From positions 148,646-212,645 of the forward strand of contig WBMZ01010269.1 in assembly GCA_013400975.1 (NCBI GenBank): DNA of 64,000 nucleotides, in the 5' to 3' direction. The notes below the pieces were generated by a model. The model saw only the letters and a list, made by a program, of their open reading frames with translations. It made no database searches and had not been told where the DNA came from. This stretch comes from Atrichornis clamosus (lineage: Eukaryota > Chordata > Aves > Passeriformes > Menuridae). The translations under genes and the position numbers were made by a program. Shown here in pieces: positions 37,245 to 49,750 of the stretch (positions are counted from its first letter, which is position 1; the number at the start of each line of letters is the position of its first letter).

Positions 37245-37285
37245 CCCCTAGAACCAACACTGAGAGCACTTCATCCAGCAGGCAG
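37245..37285 (+). CDS. SMOC2: SMOC2 small exon: C-terminal Ser/Thr tail
   Basis: A 41-base exon joins in frame to the A left over at 35396, giving T-PRTNTESTSSRQ, which corresponds to the TPRGHAESTSNRQ tail I recall for human SMOC2. The donor is CAG|GTGAGT at 37286, close to the ideal consensus, and the exon ends in phase 0. The acceptor is a tandem NAGNAG (TAGCAG, 37239-37244). I place the start at the second AG because the product then matches the human tail without an extra residue. Using the first AG would start the exon at 37242 and add one Ala (T-A-P-R). The tail is short, polar and probably disordered. It contains no cysteine and lies outside the folded EC domain. Confidence 0.9.
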
Positions 37286-40025
37286 GTGAGTACTGAGGAG
37301 AGCAAGGTGTCCATTTCTGCCTTTCCCAGCTGAATTTCTTGGGGCTTTAGCAGTTGTCATTGCAGCTTCAAACTACATTAATCTGTTGTTCTACAGACTT
37401 GCCAGAAAAATGTCTGATAAAGTATCATCCCAATTAAAAATTTTTGATCTAAGTTGTATCTAGAGAAAGCTAGATCAGTCAATTACAGGTGCAGAGTAAA
37501 TGTGCATAATGTACAAAGTGGATTAGGCTTGCCTGTGGAAGTTCCTAGGGAAGTGTAAGTTGACATATAGGTTAGTGATAATTTGACGAGTGTAATTGAG
37601 CACTCGTGAGGTTTTTTGCATTCCTAAATGACAGCATTCCAATACACTTTTAAATGTGCATTGTCATCTTCATATACCTTTTGCTTTAACTGAATTCTGT
37701 CAATTTTCCTTTGTGTCACACTACAGACACAAACTTATCTTCATTGAAATGAACAGAGCCATGCATTTGCCATGCCCTCTGAAAATCTATACATTTCACA
37801 AACCCCACTGAATTATTATATGGTGGCTTTAAACACCTTTTAAAATCTTAGTGCAGAGAAAAGAGCTGTCACTTTCAAATGCCTTAGCTGGCTGAGAAAA
37901 ATGATGCCAAAGAACTAGGATTTGCATCAGTCTGCTAATGTGTGTTTAAACTAAAATTGCAGAATGGTTGGAGCAAATAAAATGTCATCTGTCCTGACAA
38001 CATAATCCGTGAGTTGCTTTTGAATCAATTTTCTGCAAAGACTTGATTTTGTTTTTCAGTATAGCACCAGTGTGTGTAATACATGGAGGTCTGACTGCTC
38101 AAGCCATTGAGAGTTGCAAAAGGCACAAAAGCAGAGTTTTTAAAAAAAAGAAAGATGCACTTTGAGAAGGAAAGCCTTAAGGGGAAAGGCCAGGAAAATG
38201 GGTTAAAAAATGCATTTTTCATTTGTGTGTGTCTGTTTTTATAATCATTAATTCTAAAGACTAAGTTTTCAGGGCAGTATTGGCATACCTTCCTAGTACT
38301 TTTGCATGGTCCTGAAGTAGGACTTGTGAGTCCAGTTATTTGAATGGTCTAGTAAAAGAATCATCTTCACACTGTTCTTACCTCACTATTGTATTAGTTA
38401 GAGGACTTAAATTATTAGTGCCCACAAAAGCATCAGTAAATGATGAACTAGTTTGAAAAATATTCATGTAAGCATATTATAAGAACAGCTCAGGTAACTC
38501 TGCACCAATGACAATAGAAATTTGGCTAAAAATATCCCAAAACCATAGTTCTGCTAAATGTCTTCCCATCTATCACAAAGCTAGATTAATTTGTTAGAAA
38601 CTGAACCCTGGGTGAACCTACCCACAAGCCAAGAGGAATCTGCCTCTCATAGTTGCTCATCAATTTGTTGCTTTTATAATCTCTGATTTGTTTGATGTTA
38701 GGTTCACACTTCCTTAGGCAAGTTCAACATTGGTTGTGGCTTCTACCAGAGACCTCCTACATACCTTTGATGGAATATAAAATATTCTCACAGCTACAAA
38801 GACGTGATAAGTTTCTGTTTCTTTAAACAAGTGTTTGTGGTCTTAATTTTTCAAGTTTCCCCCACAAATCACTTATGCTTTAAACAAGACAGTCTGAAAA
38901 CAATTTTCCTGTCGGAACTCAAAAGCATTCATAATTTTAATTATATAAATGCAATTACTGGCACACGTGCATTACACTTGAAGCATGACAAGCTCTCTTC
39001 CCTTTCTTGTAATCTGATACTGACTTGCACAATCAGTAATAAAAGTGTCCTTAGACCATCTATGTATTTTAATTTTGTCCAATAATTTTGCTGACTCAGC
39101 ATCAATAATTTTAAGAGCTGTTGCTGACAAATGATAGCCTTAAATTAAGTCAGGCTAAGCAAACCATCTGTTCACAGTTTCGTACTTGAACAATACATGG
39201 CTGCAAATGCAGAAGGTGGTTTTAATCACGGAAGTTCTCACTTAAAAGGAAGTTACTGAAAAGTGTAGGAACTACTCAAAGGAAACCACCCATCTAAGGA
39301 GGCCTGATCAGATTTACACCACACAGGAGACGCACACTTAAATGCTCACTTTCTTCTAATTTATTGCAGCAGTTTAATTATATATATGCTTATGTGTGCT
39401 TAGGCACATGTGTGCAAATCTGTGTACACACACATACAGGTTTACTGAGAGAAAGCAGATAGAGGAACATACACTAATATGCTGACTGAGTCCCAGCTGT
39501 GGCTGCTCTAAAAGAGGTCAAATACAGGATGGGTCTGACAGAACCCAGGTAGTGGCCAGGTATATTTCTCTTGCTCAGCTCCACCCTGTCCAACAAACAT
39601 ACACACCCATGCCTACACACTGTCAGTGAGACCCAGGGGGTCTTTTGCAGCCTAGCAAAAAGTTTGCAAGGAAACTACAGATTGTTCATGAGACTTTGGG
39701 CAGCAGCCCGTTCCTTTTACATCACATGCCATAGAAAGGTATATTGCACCAGGGACTTGCCCAGGCAGTTGCTAAAACTGTGTGTTTGGCAGGTATAGAT
39801 TTAAAGGGGCCATAGGTAAGAAGTAGTTCAGATGTTGCTCATACCCTTTCTCATAGATGCCACGAAGCACCTCAGGGTAGGAATTTTTTATTCCCTAAGT
39901 ATATTTGTGCAGAACTCTCCTTTTGATAGTGGCATGTGGACACTGCTGAAAAATAGAGATGGATGTTTATACTGGACTAATTGAAAACATCATTAATAAT
40001 GCAAATTTTTCCAACTTCCTTTCAG
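37286..40025 (+). other. SMOC2: SMOC2 last intron, about 2.7 kb, phase 0
   Basis: The donor is GTGAGT at 37286 and the acceptor is TTTCAG at 40025. The sequence is AT-rich with no recognisable repeat. Its identity depends on the last-exon call. Confidence 0.8.
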
Positions 40026-40049
40026 CAAGTTTCTAAGAAGCAAGGATGA
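40026..40049 (+). CDS. SMOC2: SMOC2 last coding segment: seven codons and stop
   Basis: The terminal exon begins after the acceptor CTTTCAG (40019-40025). In phase 0 it reads CAA GTT TCT AAG AAG CAA GGA TGA, that is QVSKKQG and stop. Human SMOC2 ends ...RQPRKQG, so the basic KQG end is conserved, while the residues before it differ and are one or two longer here. The join from 37285 gives ...SSRQ-QVSKKQG. The match is short, so the evidence rests on four things together: the acceptor, the correct phase, the conserved end and the stop at the expected place. The rest of the exon is 3' UTR. Without this exon, readthrough at 37286 would give a different and unconserved end. Confidence 0.83.
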   Translation, partial: QVSKKQG

Positions 40050-40109
40050 ACACCTTACTGATGCAAGACAGATCTCTTTGACATGTGGGAGATTTCCTCA
40101 CCAAAAGGC

Positions 40110-40115
40110 AATAAA
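40110..40115 (+). terminator. Candidate proximal poly(A) signal AATAAA
   Basis: The hexamer lies 61 bases after the SMOC2 stop and a T/GT-rich stretch follows within 30 bases. It would give an unusually short 3' UTR, so it may be minor or unused. Confidence 0.3.
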
Positions 40116-41607
40116 AACAACTGTAGTATTTGCACTTTGTACTTAAAAATGTAAATTCACTTTGTAGAAATGAAATATTTAAACAGACTTTTTTTTTAAT
40201 CTGTGAAAAAGTAATGGCTAGTTTTGAAAAATTATCACATACAATGTATGTGTATTCTTTTGTTGTCTGAAATATGTAAAACATGTTGGAGATGTAAAAG
40301 TTTGCATTTAAACCATTTTAAAAAAAAGTTTTTGGCAAACAGTAGCATAGAAACCTGATTCTATGTATTTTGGTTTCAATTGTATGCCTTATTTTTCTTA
40401 ATACTGTCATTTAAGTAGAGTAATGTTGAAAAATCTACTGTATTCTCAATTTTGTCAAAGCAGTGTTGAATATTTCAGGTTTGCAGGACTGAGAGAATTG
40501 TGTAAATTGCTGTTTACTTGGTTTTGCAGTTTTTAACTGAACAGATTTTTCATTGGTGGAAATATTTTATTTCATTTTGTTTTTATTGTAATTATTAGGC
40601 TTTCCAAAGATCATGCAATGAGAATACAACCACTAATGGATTCAAAAAACAGTTATTCTACTTGGGATGCTTATAGAAAAATGTATCCTTTTATCCATTT
40701 TTGAAGTGCCTTTTATTATAAGTTTTGGTAGGATTTTTCTCCTGTTTGCTTTCACTTGGGTTATTAATACAGCAAACCAGAAAGGAGTAAGGTGGATTGT
40801 AATGTCACTCCAGTCTAGTCCAGCCTGGGCCTAAAAGTGTGTTTCTGTGGTCAGTGCAAAGCAGGAGCAGAGTTCACACGGGTCAGAATTGTAAATCTTA
40901 CTATAGAGACAGGGAAGGACAAGCCTTCTCCCCTCCACCTGGCTAACCCGATGGACTCTTTGGCTTGCCTGAGGGCCCACTAGAGGGAAAGCTGAACAAT
41001 GGAGCAATCGCCATCAGGAGGGGCTACTCACATCACCCCTGCCTGAAGTTTCTTTACTGCCTGAAAGAAATTCTCACGTTTTCATACTTTCTCTGTCAAT
41101 TTTTCCCCCCAGTGCTTTTTTTGAAAAATGTGTGTCTGAGGGGAATATGAGCTTGTGGATGTGAATTTAAAGCAGGGGACCCAAACGAAAAGAGTTCTGC
41201 TCTTGAACAACTGTGAGTTACAAGCAGCTGGGTTGATCTATGCAGTGGTAGATGGACTACTGGCATCTAGGAGCTGACACGAGAAGGCAGGAATGTAGCA
41301 ACAAGCAGTGACTTCATTATGGTTTGTTTAAATAATGTGTGGGATCTGACATGTGGCTAGCTAATCATAATAACACCCTGGCTTGAGCTTGTACCTGGAA
41401 AAGCTTTTTTGCAAATTTCAATTCCAACATATGCTGAAATGATAGGAAACCCTGTATACAATGGAATTGTACCCCAGAAATTGTGTATTTTAAGGTTTGG
41501 CTACAGGAGAAACCAAGGGGCAACTGCGTGTTACCTTGTATTTTTGTTTTAAAAAGTATTTGTTATTCTTTTATAATGTTAAACTTTGAATTTAATCTTC
41601 TTTATAG

Positions 41608-41613
41608 ATTAAA
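41608..41613 (+). terminator. Candidate distal poly(A) signal ATTAAA
   Basis: The hexamer lies about 1.56 kb after the SMOC2 stop in AT-rich sequence. It is the common single-base variant of the canonical signal and fits the UTR length I recall in mammals. Confidence 0.35.
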
Positions 41614-42880
41614 GGTTAGTATGTTATCAAACTTTGCTGGTGACCTTTCTTTTGCAACGCAGAGAGACATGTTTGGAAGCAGATACACACAGTGGTGACT
41701 CCACCACTGCTTGGAGTTTACAAGAAACCTCATGACCTCACATTGTGTCCATCTTCTTTTCTTCCCTTGCCTTTATTGCATTTTTTTTTTTTAAGGTCAT
41801 ACATACATTAGTCATACCACTGCTTTCTCAAAATAGTGATTTTGAAGCCAGGTCCTTTGATGCTACTCTCTCCATGTAGCTTCCACTTGGTCTCTTGCTT
41901 CTTCTCAGCAAAATGCAATGTGGCATGCATAGAGATGACACATTTTCCCATCAATGTGAGTGTGAGCTGCTGGAAAACTTTCAGCCTGGCTGGAAACAAT
42001 GAGGAGAGAGAGGCAAACTCTCAGAATTCACAGAGCCTGGTTAAGTGGTCACAGTACGGTTAATAGCAGCATTTTGTAAGAAGCATCTAATTCCATCACT
42101 GTGGCCTCTGGAGACATCATAAATGTGGGCTACCAAATATTTTGCTATGTCCATGGTTTGAATGTGCACTCCATTTAAACTGAGAGGGTGTGTGTAGAGG
42201 CAGATTTGGACTAGCAAATCTAGATTTGGATAGTGATTATATAATGAATACCCTTAAACAGATCAAAACACAAGTAAATGCTGAAGGCACTTTTAGGTAT
42301 CCAAAGATTTCTACAACACAGAGTCATTTAATAACTCTACAATGACTGAAACATGAGGTGATTTCTCTATGTACATATTCCTGTGTCATCACTTTTATGA
42401 TTTATTTCAATTACCAGTGATTACACCACTTGAATATAAGTAATACTGACTTCTCGTAGTTCCAGTTAGAGCCTGGATCCCTAATGGAATCATACTTGAA
42501 AGCCTGCTAAGTTCACCTTTCATATATCCACAGAATATTTAAACTACGATAAATCTTGATCCTTCTAGTTGTAACCAAGAATGGCCTTGATACCACGAAG
42601 GAATCCATGTGGGTAGGTCCTTGGGCTCACACTACAGTAACAGTGTTTCTTAGTTACACAATACCTAATCAAATCTAGTTTTTATCCAACAATTTATGTG
42701 CAACAGTTTAGTTTCAATTTTAATTATGTTCTTGAAAACACAACTTATATTCTTCTTCTCATTGACCAATATTAGTTCTAGTTCCAGCTACTGCTGAACA
42801 TACTTGTTTAGAGCTTTTATAAGGTTGCAAATAGAAGACTATAACATTTGGAAAATGTGTATGTATTCAGTGATTCGTCC

Positions 42881-42912
42881 GGCCTGTTGCAACGTCCATT
42901 AGTCAACAGGCC
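42881..42912. repeat. Small perfect hairpin, 9-base arms
   Basis: GGCCTGTTG at 42881-42889 and CAACAGGCC at 42904-42912 are perfect reverse complements around a 14-base loop. It is too short for a precursor miRNA on its own. The function is unknown. Confidence 0.8.
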
Positions 42913-45659
42913 ACACAGTGAGAAATGTTCCATGTTTGGTCAGCACTTTGGAAAACTTTCTTATTTTGTTCCCATCTCTAAATATAGGCTAATTTCATAG
43001 TTCAAATTTTACCAAAACCACTTAATTCTCAGTCTTCTCCGAGTCTAACAAAATGCCTAGCTTTCAGATGCTCATTTTGTAGAACTGGGACTTAGATGTT
43101 TGCTCCAAATGACAATTTTTCTTGCTAATGCAATTTCAGATATTGAAAGAGTGAAATAGAGAATTAACAATACTCTCTGAATATAAATAAAGGAATATAC
43201 TGTACTTTTTATTTGGACAAGGCTTTTGCCCTTCATAAGTGCCATAAGCCAGTGGAGAAGCAGAAATTCCTAGAAAGCTGGAAGGAAAATAAAAGTATAG
43301 ATTTAATCATTAAAGACATTTAAGTGTGTCCAAGATTTGATGGATGCAATTAATATTTTCCTTTTACAGTAGTATTAAAAGATGGTTAAGAGGATAATAG
43401 AGGTTAAGAAATCTTTGCTGACAAAAATAATGTAGTTGTCTCTTTTAAATACTTATGCTGGTGTATTATATAGCTAAGTTATAGAAACTGATGTGGAAGA
43501 GTCTTTAATGCAGAAAGTGAAAAGTTTAATACTTTTTCCTTTAGGATGGCAAATTGACGTAATTTCAGAGTAACTACTTTGACATTAAATAGGAACTTAA
43601 GAAGTTTATTGATGTCTGAAACATTAGAATGATTGTAGTAAATTATTGATACAAACTGTATTCTTTGTCCAATTTAATTGTTTCAGTTCAAGTTTTATAA
43701 GTGAAAACATGCCTTTTGTTTAAAAAGCATCAATAATTCATGTTATTTTTTTCTTTAAACAAAAGCTCATGTGGAAAGCATTCAGAATAACACATTTCTC
43801 TAGAACATCCAATGAGGGGGATAACAGGGAGAGAGGTCTATTTTTATCTAGGTTAACAATAGAAATATATGCAATATTTTGCCTTTATTACATCCACCTT
43901 CCCTTTTTCGTTACACTTAGTCCTCTGACTCATGCCACTGACGGTATATGAAGCTTTTTGGAAGGGCAGATAATGAAATGAGAGTCCGTTCTATGCATAT
44001 GAACAATCTTTTCCATAAAATGGAGTAATCTGAGTCATCCTTTCCCTTGATACTCTCTTTACTCAGCACCAATTCAATGCATAGGATTGCGTGCTTGATA
44101 TCAAATACAGAATCCTTCCTTGCATAGACATGGAATCCATTCTTGGCTAAGTGGATACTATATGAAGAAAATCACGCATTAAAAGATCAGCACAGTCTTT
44201 GAGATTGTAGGTGGACAGCTGCAATTTTTATTAAACCACTAATAACAGTGAATAAAGATTTATAAAGCCCCCTCAGTACATGAAGTGCATCCATGAAGTT
44301 GCCTATATTTGTTCTAAGTAGTCAGTCAGAATTAAAAAAAAAAGAAAAAAAAGAAAAAGAATGGCGAATGAAGTTTCCATTGAGAAACATTTTTTCACTA
44401 AACCATGACTGAATAATTTCATGTGATTGAGGTTTTCTATGAAATTTCACTTTTAAAATAATCTTTTGGTTTAGTGGTCATTTTTATGTTGAAACTTCTT
44501 TTCCTTTATCTAACAAGCATGAAGTGTCAACATGGAAAAGGAACATTTGGACACCAATTTTGTCACAAAATTGAATATTGTGAAAAGTAGCAGCATTCTT
44601 CTCTTCCACCAACAGTAAAAAAACCCCAATCCTATTTGTTTGAAAGAAGTCAGGTTTCCAAGCATTAATTTTTCATGCTTCATTTGAATTTTTGAGTGCC
44701 TTGCAATCCCTGTATTAGGCAAGCAGAAACAGGACTTTGGCTTTATGAACTGATGTACATGCACTGTGTGCACAAGAAACATGAAGACAACTGCAGTATG
44801 GGTAAGGGTATTTCTACTAGCTTGTATCTACGCACAGCAGTTGAAGCAGTGTGAAGCAGTGACCTGCAGAAATATAAAGGGCACTACTCCAGCTTGCAAA
44901 ACAAGCCTGCTATGGGATCAATTGCAAACATACTCAAAACCTAAAATATTCTAGTATATCTCTGCTTTTACCAGTCATTTCACTCAAAGGCTGATGTGAA
45001 CCAAAATCCACTTAGATCACTACCCAAAGAGCACCTCTAGCTCTGTTGGTGTGTAGCTACCTGTCCTGAATCCACAGCTGGGGTATGGTCTTCTGAGATC
45101 CCCAGGCTGTAGTACTAGTGGGACGAAGACCCAGAACAAAAAAACCATGAGAAAACCCATGGTGAGAGATGCTACAAATTACAGAATATTGCTCATAGCT
45201 CAGATTTTTTACCCTGGTGGGCTGTGATTCACTGAAAACACCTGCCCTGTATCATCAGTGACAAACCCTAACTTCCTGCTTCTTAATCTGTCAAATCCAT
45301 ACTCAGAGTGCCAGAACATCATGCTGAGTGGGAGTCACTGTGAGTCTCAGCTAAAGGACATTTGAGAAATACTGTGGCCCCTCAACAGATGCATGTGCTC
45401 AATTAACTCCCACCTACCAATTCCTCATTTTGCTCAGTACCATATGATGGAGCAGTGCCTGCACACATCAGTTCTTTAGTGCTCTGCAGATGGGACATGT
45501 GCTTCTCAGTCTGGAGCATATTTCTTTGTACTGAATGCTCAGCATTGAGGAAGGAATCTTGTTCTCTACCTATCACTTGCTGTTATGCCAGGAACATGAA
45601 TTTCATCATTGCTGCTTTATAGAGGTTTCAAGAAATATTTTGTAATACAAAATATACAA

Positions 45660-45990
45660 AGGAAGAGATGCTGAAGTGGTAGGAAAAAAAAGAATATACA
45701 GTTTTAAAAAGACTAACAAGAAAGAAAGAGAAGGAAAAATGAAGAGGAAGAGAGAGAAGAGGGCAATGAAAGGAGGATCATGGAGGCACCCCAGAGGAAC
45801 TGAGGAAGATGACCAGAACTCTGTGCTAACGCCACATGTGGGAATGAAGGAAGAGCAGACAAAGAGATAGAACAAATAAGAAAGGAGAGATAGCAGGTAG
45901 AAATGGGAGAAGAGCGTAAAAGGGGAGGAATGGAAACAAAGCAAGAATAGAAATGGTAAAGATAGAAAGAAAGAAATAGAATGACTAATT
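45660..45990. repeat. Purine-rich (GA) low-complexity tract
   Basis: The + strand is strongly enriched in A and G (AAGAAAGAAAGAGAAGG-type runs) with a less pure patch at about 45778-45840. The 112-residue minus-strand frame (45606-45944), rich in Leu, Phe and Ser, is a translation of this tract and not a gene. Confidence 0.85.
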
Positions 45991-48900
45991 AGGACTCCAT
46001 GAGGAGGAAAAGTCTGAGAGGCTCAGGGGTGATCGAGAAGAGAAGGGACACAGGTGAACAGGAGACTGAAAATTTCATTTTCCTGGGCACAGCATCTCTC
46101 TCATACAGCTTTATTTTCTGACTGGTTCATCAAACCTTGGATGTTTCCCTGTCCATACATAAGGTCTGAATTTGGTCCTTGGTATCCCAGTGGTTCCAGT
46201 GCTTTGTTCCAAAAGACATTTTTTTTCCTGTCCAATCCCAAGGCTTCCCTTAGATCCAGGAGGTCTGAGTGACATTTAATGAAAATGTGAAAGAAGAAAC
46301 CAGCTAATTTCTAAACTAAGAGCAGATTTGAGCAGGATGAGGAAATCTGAACCACAACAAAGATAAAATTCCTTTTGTATTTCTTATTCAGTAAAGATGC
46401 AAGCAAAATGTAATTAGATGGGGGTTTTTAGCTTGTTAGTTCATCCATTTTACCAATAGATCCTCACAGTCTTTGCTGATACTCTACAGTTTAACATTTT
46501 CTTTAATCAACACATAGATGGCAAAGGATTACAGGAGTGCTGGCTTCTTATTGTCTTTTTTTTTTTGTGGTTGCCTTTATGTTCACTCTTGGGGTGACTG
46601 AAAACTAATTATTTAAATCCTTCTCAAAGTCTTTAATGTTTAAATGTTTGTATCTATTTCTGTGTGAGAGAAACAGAGTACAAGAAAGATGCTCGGGAAA
46701 ACTTTGGAGCCCATAGAAAATATCACAGGTTCAGATTAGAACTATTTTCAAGGTACCAAAAGTTTGCATGACCTGATGACAAGGAGTTTGACTTCATTAG
46801 CCTTGAATAGTCATCTGGCAAATGACTTGCAAAATAGCTAATGACAATGTCTCACATTTTCACTTTTCAGCAAGGCAGCGGAGAAGGTATAGGAACAAGT
46901 TTCATCACACGCTGTCCTAATGCAAGTAGCAAACTGACAGAGACTGGGACGGCTCTAGGGAGAGGCTGGGAAGGGACTTCACCTGGGTGCAGCTCGGAGA
47001 GGGAGAGAGCCACCTACATGCTCATGAACAGCTTGGAGGAGGACAGGAGAGAGGAATCAAGTGAAGAGAAGGAGGCTGCCCCTGAGCATGGCCAGATAGC
47101 CTGTCTTACAACCAGCACGTGCTGCACCACGTAAAGCCCAGAGACTTTTAATTGTCCAGAATCTATGTCCTGGCAGTAGGCAGCATAGCCAGTCCACATC
47201 AATTTTTGTCTGGAAGGCTTTCACCTTAAGCCAGGCAGTACAACTGAAAAATGGAAGACAATGACAATGGGCACAGATTTGCTGTTTGCTTGCAGTGCTC
47301 ACAGGCAGGGAGAGGAGGGGCAGTGGTAGAAGGATTGCTTTAAACTCTGGTGCCTCTGCTCCATTTTAAGTTTTTAAAATAGAGTATTTAATTCTCTTCT
47401 GAAATCTATGAGATACAACTTCCCAGGATATGTGTCCTCTTCACGGTGAGAAAGGGGGATCAAGGCACCACTGTGAGCCAGATGTCTCTGAAAAGAGATG
47501 GTCCCAATGCCATGGCTGTTTAGTCAGAAACATTGAGCATTGCTTTTAGCTAGCAGCTGAATGTATAAATGAATACTGCCACATAGAGACTCAATTATCA
47601 TATACCTTGTCCCCCCTCCTGTTTTTTCCTTATAATTTTCATCATCACTTTTGATGGAATTTGCCTAAGAAATCATTCGTTATAGCCTAAGCCATAGAAA
47701 TGAAACTGTAAATTTCAGATGAATTTTCCCTTATAATTGTTTTAGTTTGTATTGTTGGTATATAGGCCTTGTCGCAGGGGAGAAGTCAGTAATGAGTACT
47801 TTAGGAGCTTTGGTCAATTGCAGCTGTTGGTGCATCTTTTATTTCATTATTTTATCATGTTTTTTCTATTCTTGGGGCTTGGAACAGTCTTTCACACCAT
47901 GGAACACCACACTTGTACCAATTGCTCTCTATATTGAATAGTGTTGCCAATCTTCCTCTGGACAAGAGAAAACAGTTGAGAGATAACTAACAAGACAGAT
48001 CATGCATGCAGTATACTGGTGACAATGCATTGCTGATGGTATTTTCACATTTTGCTCTTTATGCATTAAAATTATAATTATCTTTCATCATAATTCTATT
48101 AATCCCTCCTTTTTAAATAAGAAACAATGAAAACAAAAAAAAAATCTTTCAGGAATAGAAAAATTAGGTTCTGTCAGGGAATTAATTGTATTCAAATTTT
48201 ATTAATATTTATCACCTATTACACACATTTCCATAACCAAAATTCAGTTCATGCTAATCTACTACATGGTTTCATTATGCTACAGGATTTCACAGAGGAG
48301 TTTCCCATTATCTCAGTGTCTGCCATAAATATAAGGAGTTGACCGTCTTTGTCCTAGCCCCCTCTGTTTGTAGTTTATCACAAAACCATGAGATAATTTT
48401 GTGTGGCTGACAGCCTTTGTTTCAAAGCTAGAGAAGAGTGAAATACAAGTGATCAAGGTGGAAGTTCAAAGGCAAAACTGCATGTGGAATCTCGTAAAAT
48501 GCCTTTTTCAACTATTCCTGAGCTTGCCTTTTAGTGAATTTAGTGAATTTTCAACTGTTTTTGAAGAACATTTAATAGATAGTGAAGTAGAATACTTTTG
48601 TTAACAGATGTTTCTGCATATAATGTCCTCTGTCTAATAGCCTTCGTAAATTGCCTCCAACAAACACTCAGTGTTGTGGTTAATAGCAGAATCTATGTTT
48701 ATTCAGACAACCTAACATGCAGGCAGCTTTCTGTTGCCACATGAAGTTCTCTACCTTTCCCTAGAACACTGTGCAGACCAGCTGTGCTCTGGTTCCCTGG
48801 GGACATTAAAGCAGTGCACAAAACCAGAGCCTGGGACTCTTAGCGAGAACAGCGTGGATTTAAAGAGTCGGCCAGATTTGAGAGGGGAATGGAAGCATCA

Positions 48901-49726
48901 CTTGATCACTCCTTGTTCCTGTGAGAGTCAACATACAAATGCTCTCACAGATAGGAGTTAAGGTGCTCTGAAATAAAGGCATGTCCAATTCCCTGTAATC
49001 AGGAGCTGCCTGTGAAGGGAGAGCAGTCTGTGAGCTAATCCGCTTGTGAAGTGCTGTTGCCATTGCCCCCCTCCACCTCAATCCACAGCGTGGTGAGTGT
49101 GTTACGCTGTGATACTCCATTCACTGTGGATTTTCTCATGCTCTTTGACTTAAAAACCTGTCTGGGGGTGCTGCTAGATGGGCTGAATGCACATCTGGTT
49201 AGTTGCCAGGTTTAAATGTGGTGGTTGGGTCCCTTTCACAGCAGGGCTCCAGCACCATTGCTTCAGATCATGGCTTTGTGGGCTCACAGAACGAGGCTAC
49301 AGACAAGCCCCAGCATGAGCCATCCCTGCAAACAGTGTCTGGCTCACAGCAGCCTTTCCATCAGGCTTAATAAGTATAGGCATGAATAAACAGATGAAAC
49401 AGATGGGACCCACTCTCTACTGCAGAAGTGCTCAAGGACTGTCTTCCATGAGCAGGGAGGAGAAATGATCGTTTGCCAGCAGTAAGTTAGGGCAACAATT
49501 AGTTTGAATTTAATTCACGCTAAGATCTCAGACAAGGGCATAGTTAGCCCCAGATGCAAGGGAACACATCTGTGCTTATTGGCTGACTTTCTGAGTAATG
49601 AGAAGTATGTGAATCCAAGATAGGGATTTCAAGAACAAGGCAATGCTGGTTTTATGGACCAGATATATTTTTTAAGTTGAATTTTATTTTTTCTCATGGG
49701 TAAAGCTAGGATAAAAGTAGCTAATA

Positions 49727-49750
49727 TGTAATACAGACATCTGTATTACA
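49727..49750. repeat. 24-base near-perfect palindrome
   Basis: TGTAATACAGA and TCTGTATTACA are perfect 11-base inverted arms around CA. It is AT-rich, so a chance origin is possible. Confidence 0.85.

Larger units (their letters stand above)
40050..41635 (+). other. SMOC2: SMOC2 3' UTR, extent uncertain
   Basis: AT-rich, non-coding sequence follows the stop codon with no obvious repeat. Two poly(A)-signal candidates are visible on the + strand. AATAAA at 40110-40115 would give a very short UTR of under 100 bases and is followed by a T/GT-rich stretch. ATTAAA at 41608-41613 would give about 1.6 kb, closer to the long 3' UTR I recall for mammalian SMOC2. The stated end is an estimate, about 20 bases beyond the distal signal. 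Alternative polyadenylation between the two is possible. No cDNA evidence is available here. Confidence 0.45.

Noticed and set aside
42881..42912. miRNA precursor
   Set aside because: The 9-base stem is far too short, and flanking bases do not extend the pairing.
45606..45944. 112-residue Leu/Phe-rich frame resembling a membrane protein
   Set aside because: It is the complement of the purine-rich tract; hydrophobicity is a composition effect.
46841..47134. 97-residue frame after a TTTTCAG acceptor-like site, in a GC-richer patch
   Set aside because: The Glu/Ser/Arg-rich translation matches nothing I know, and no partner exon or donor is evident. It could be a lncRNA exon, but nothing supports this directly.
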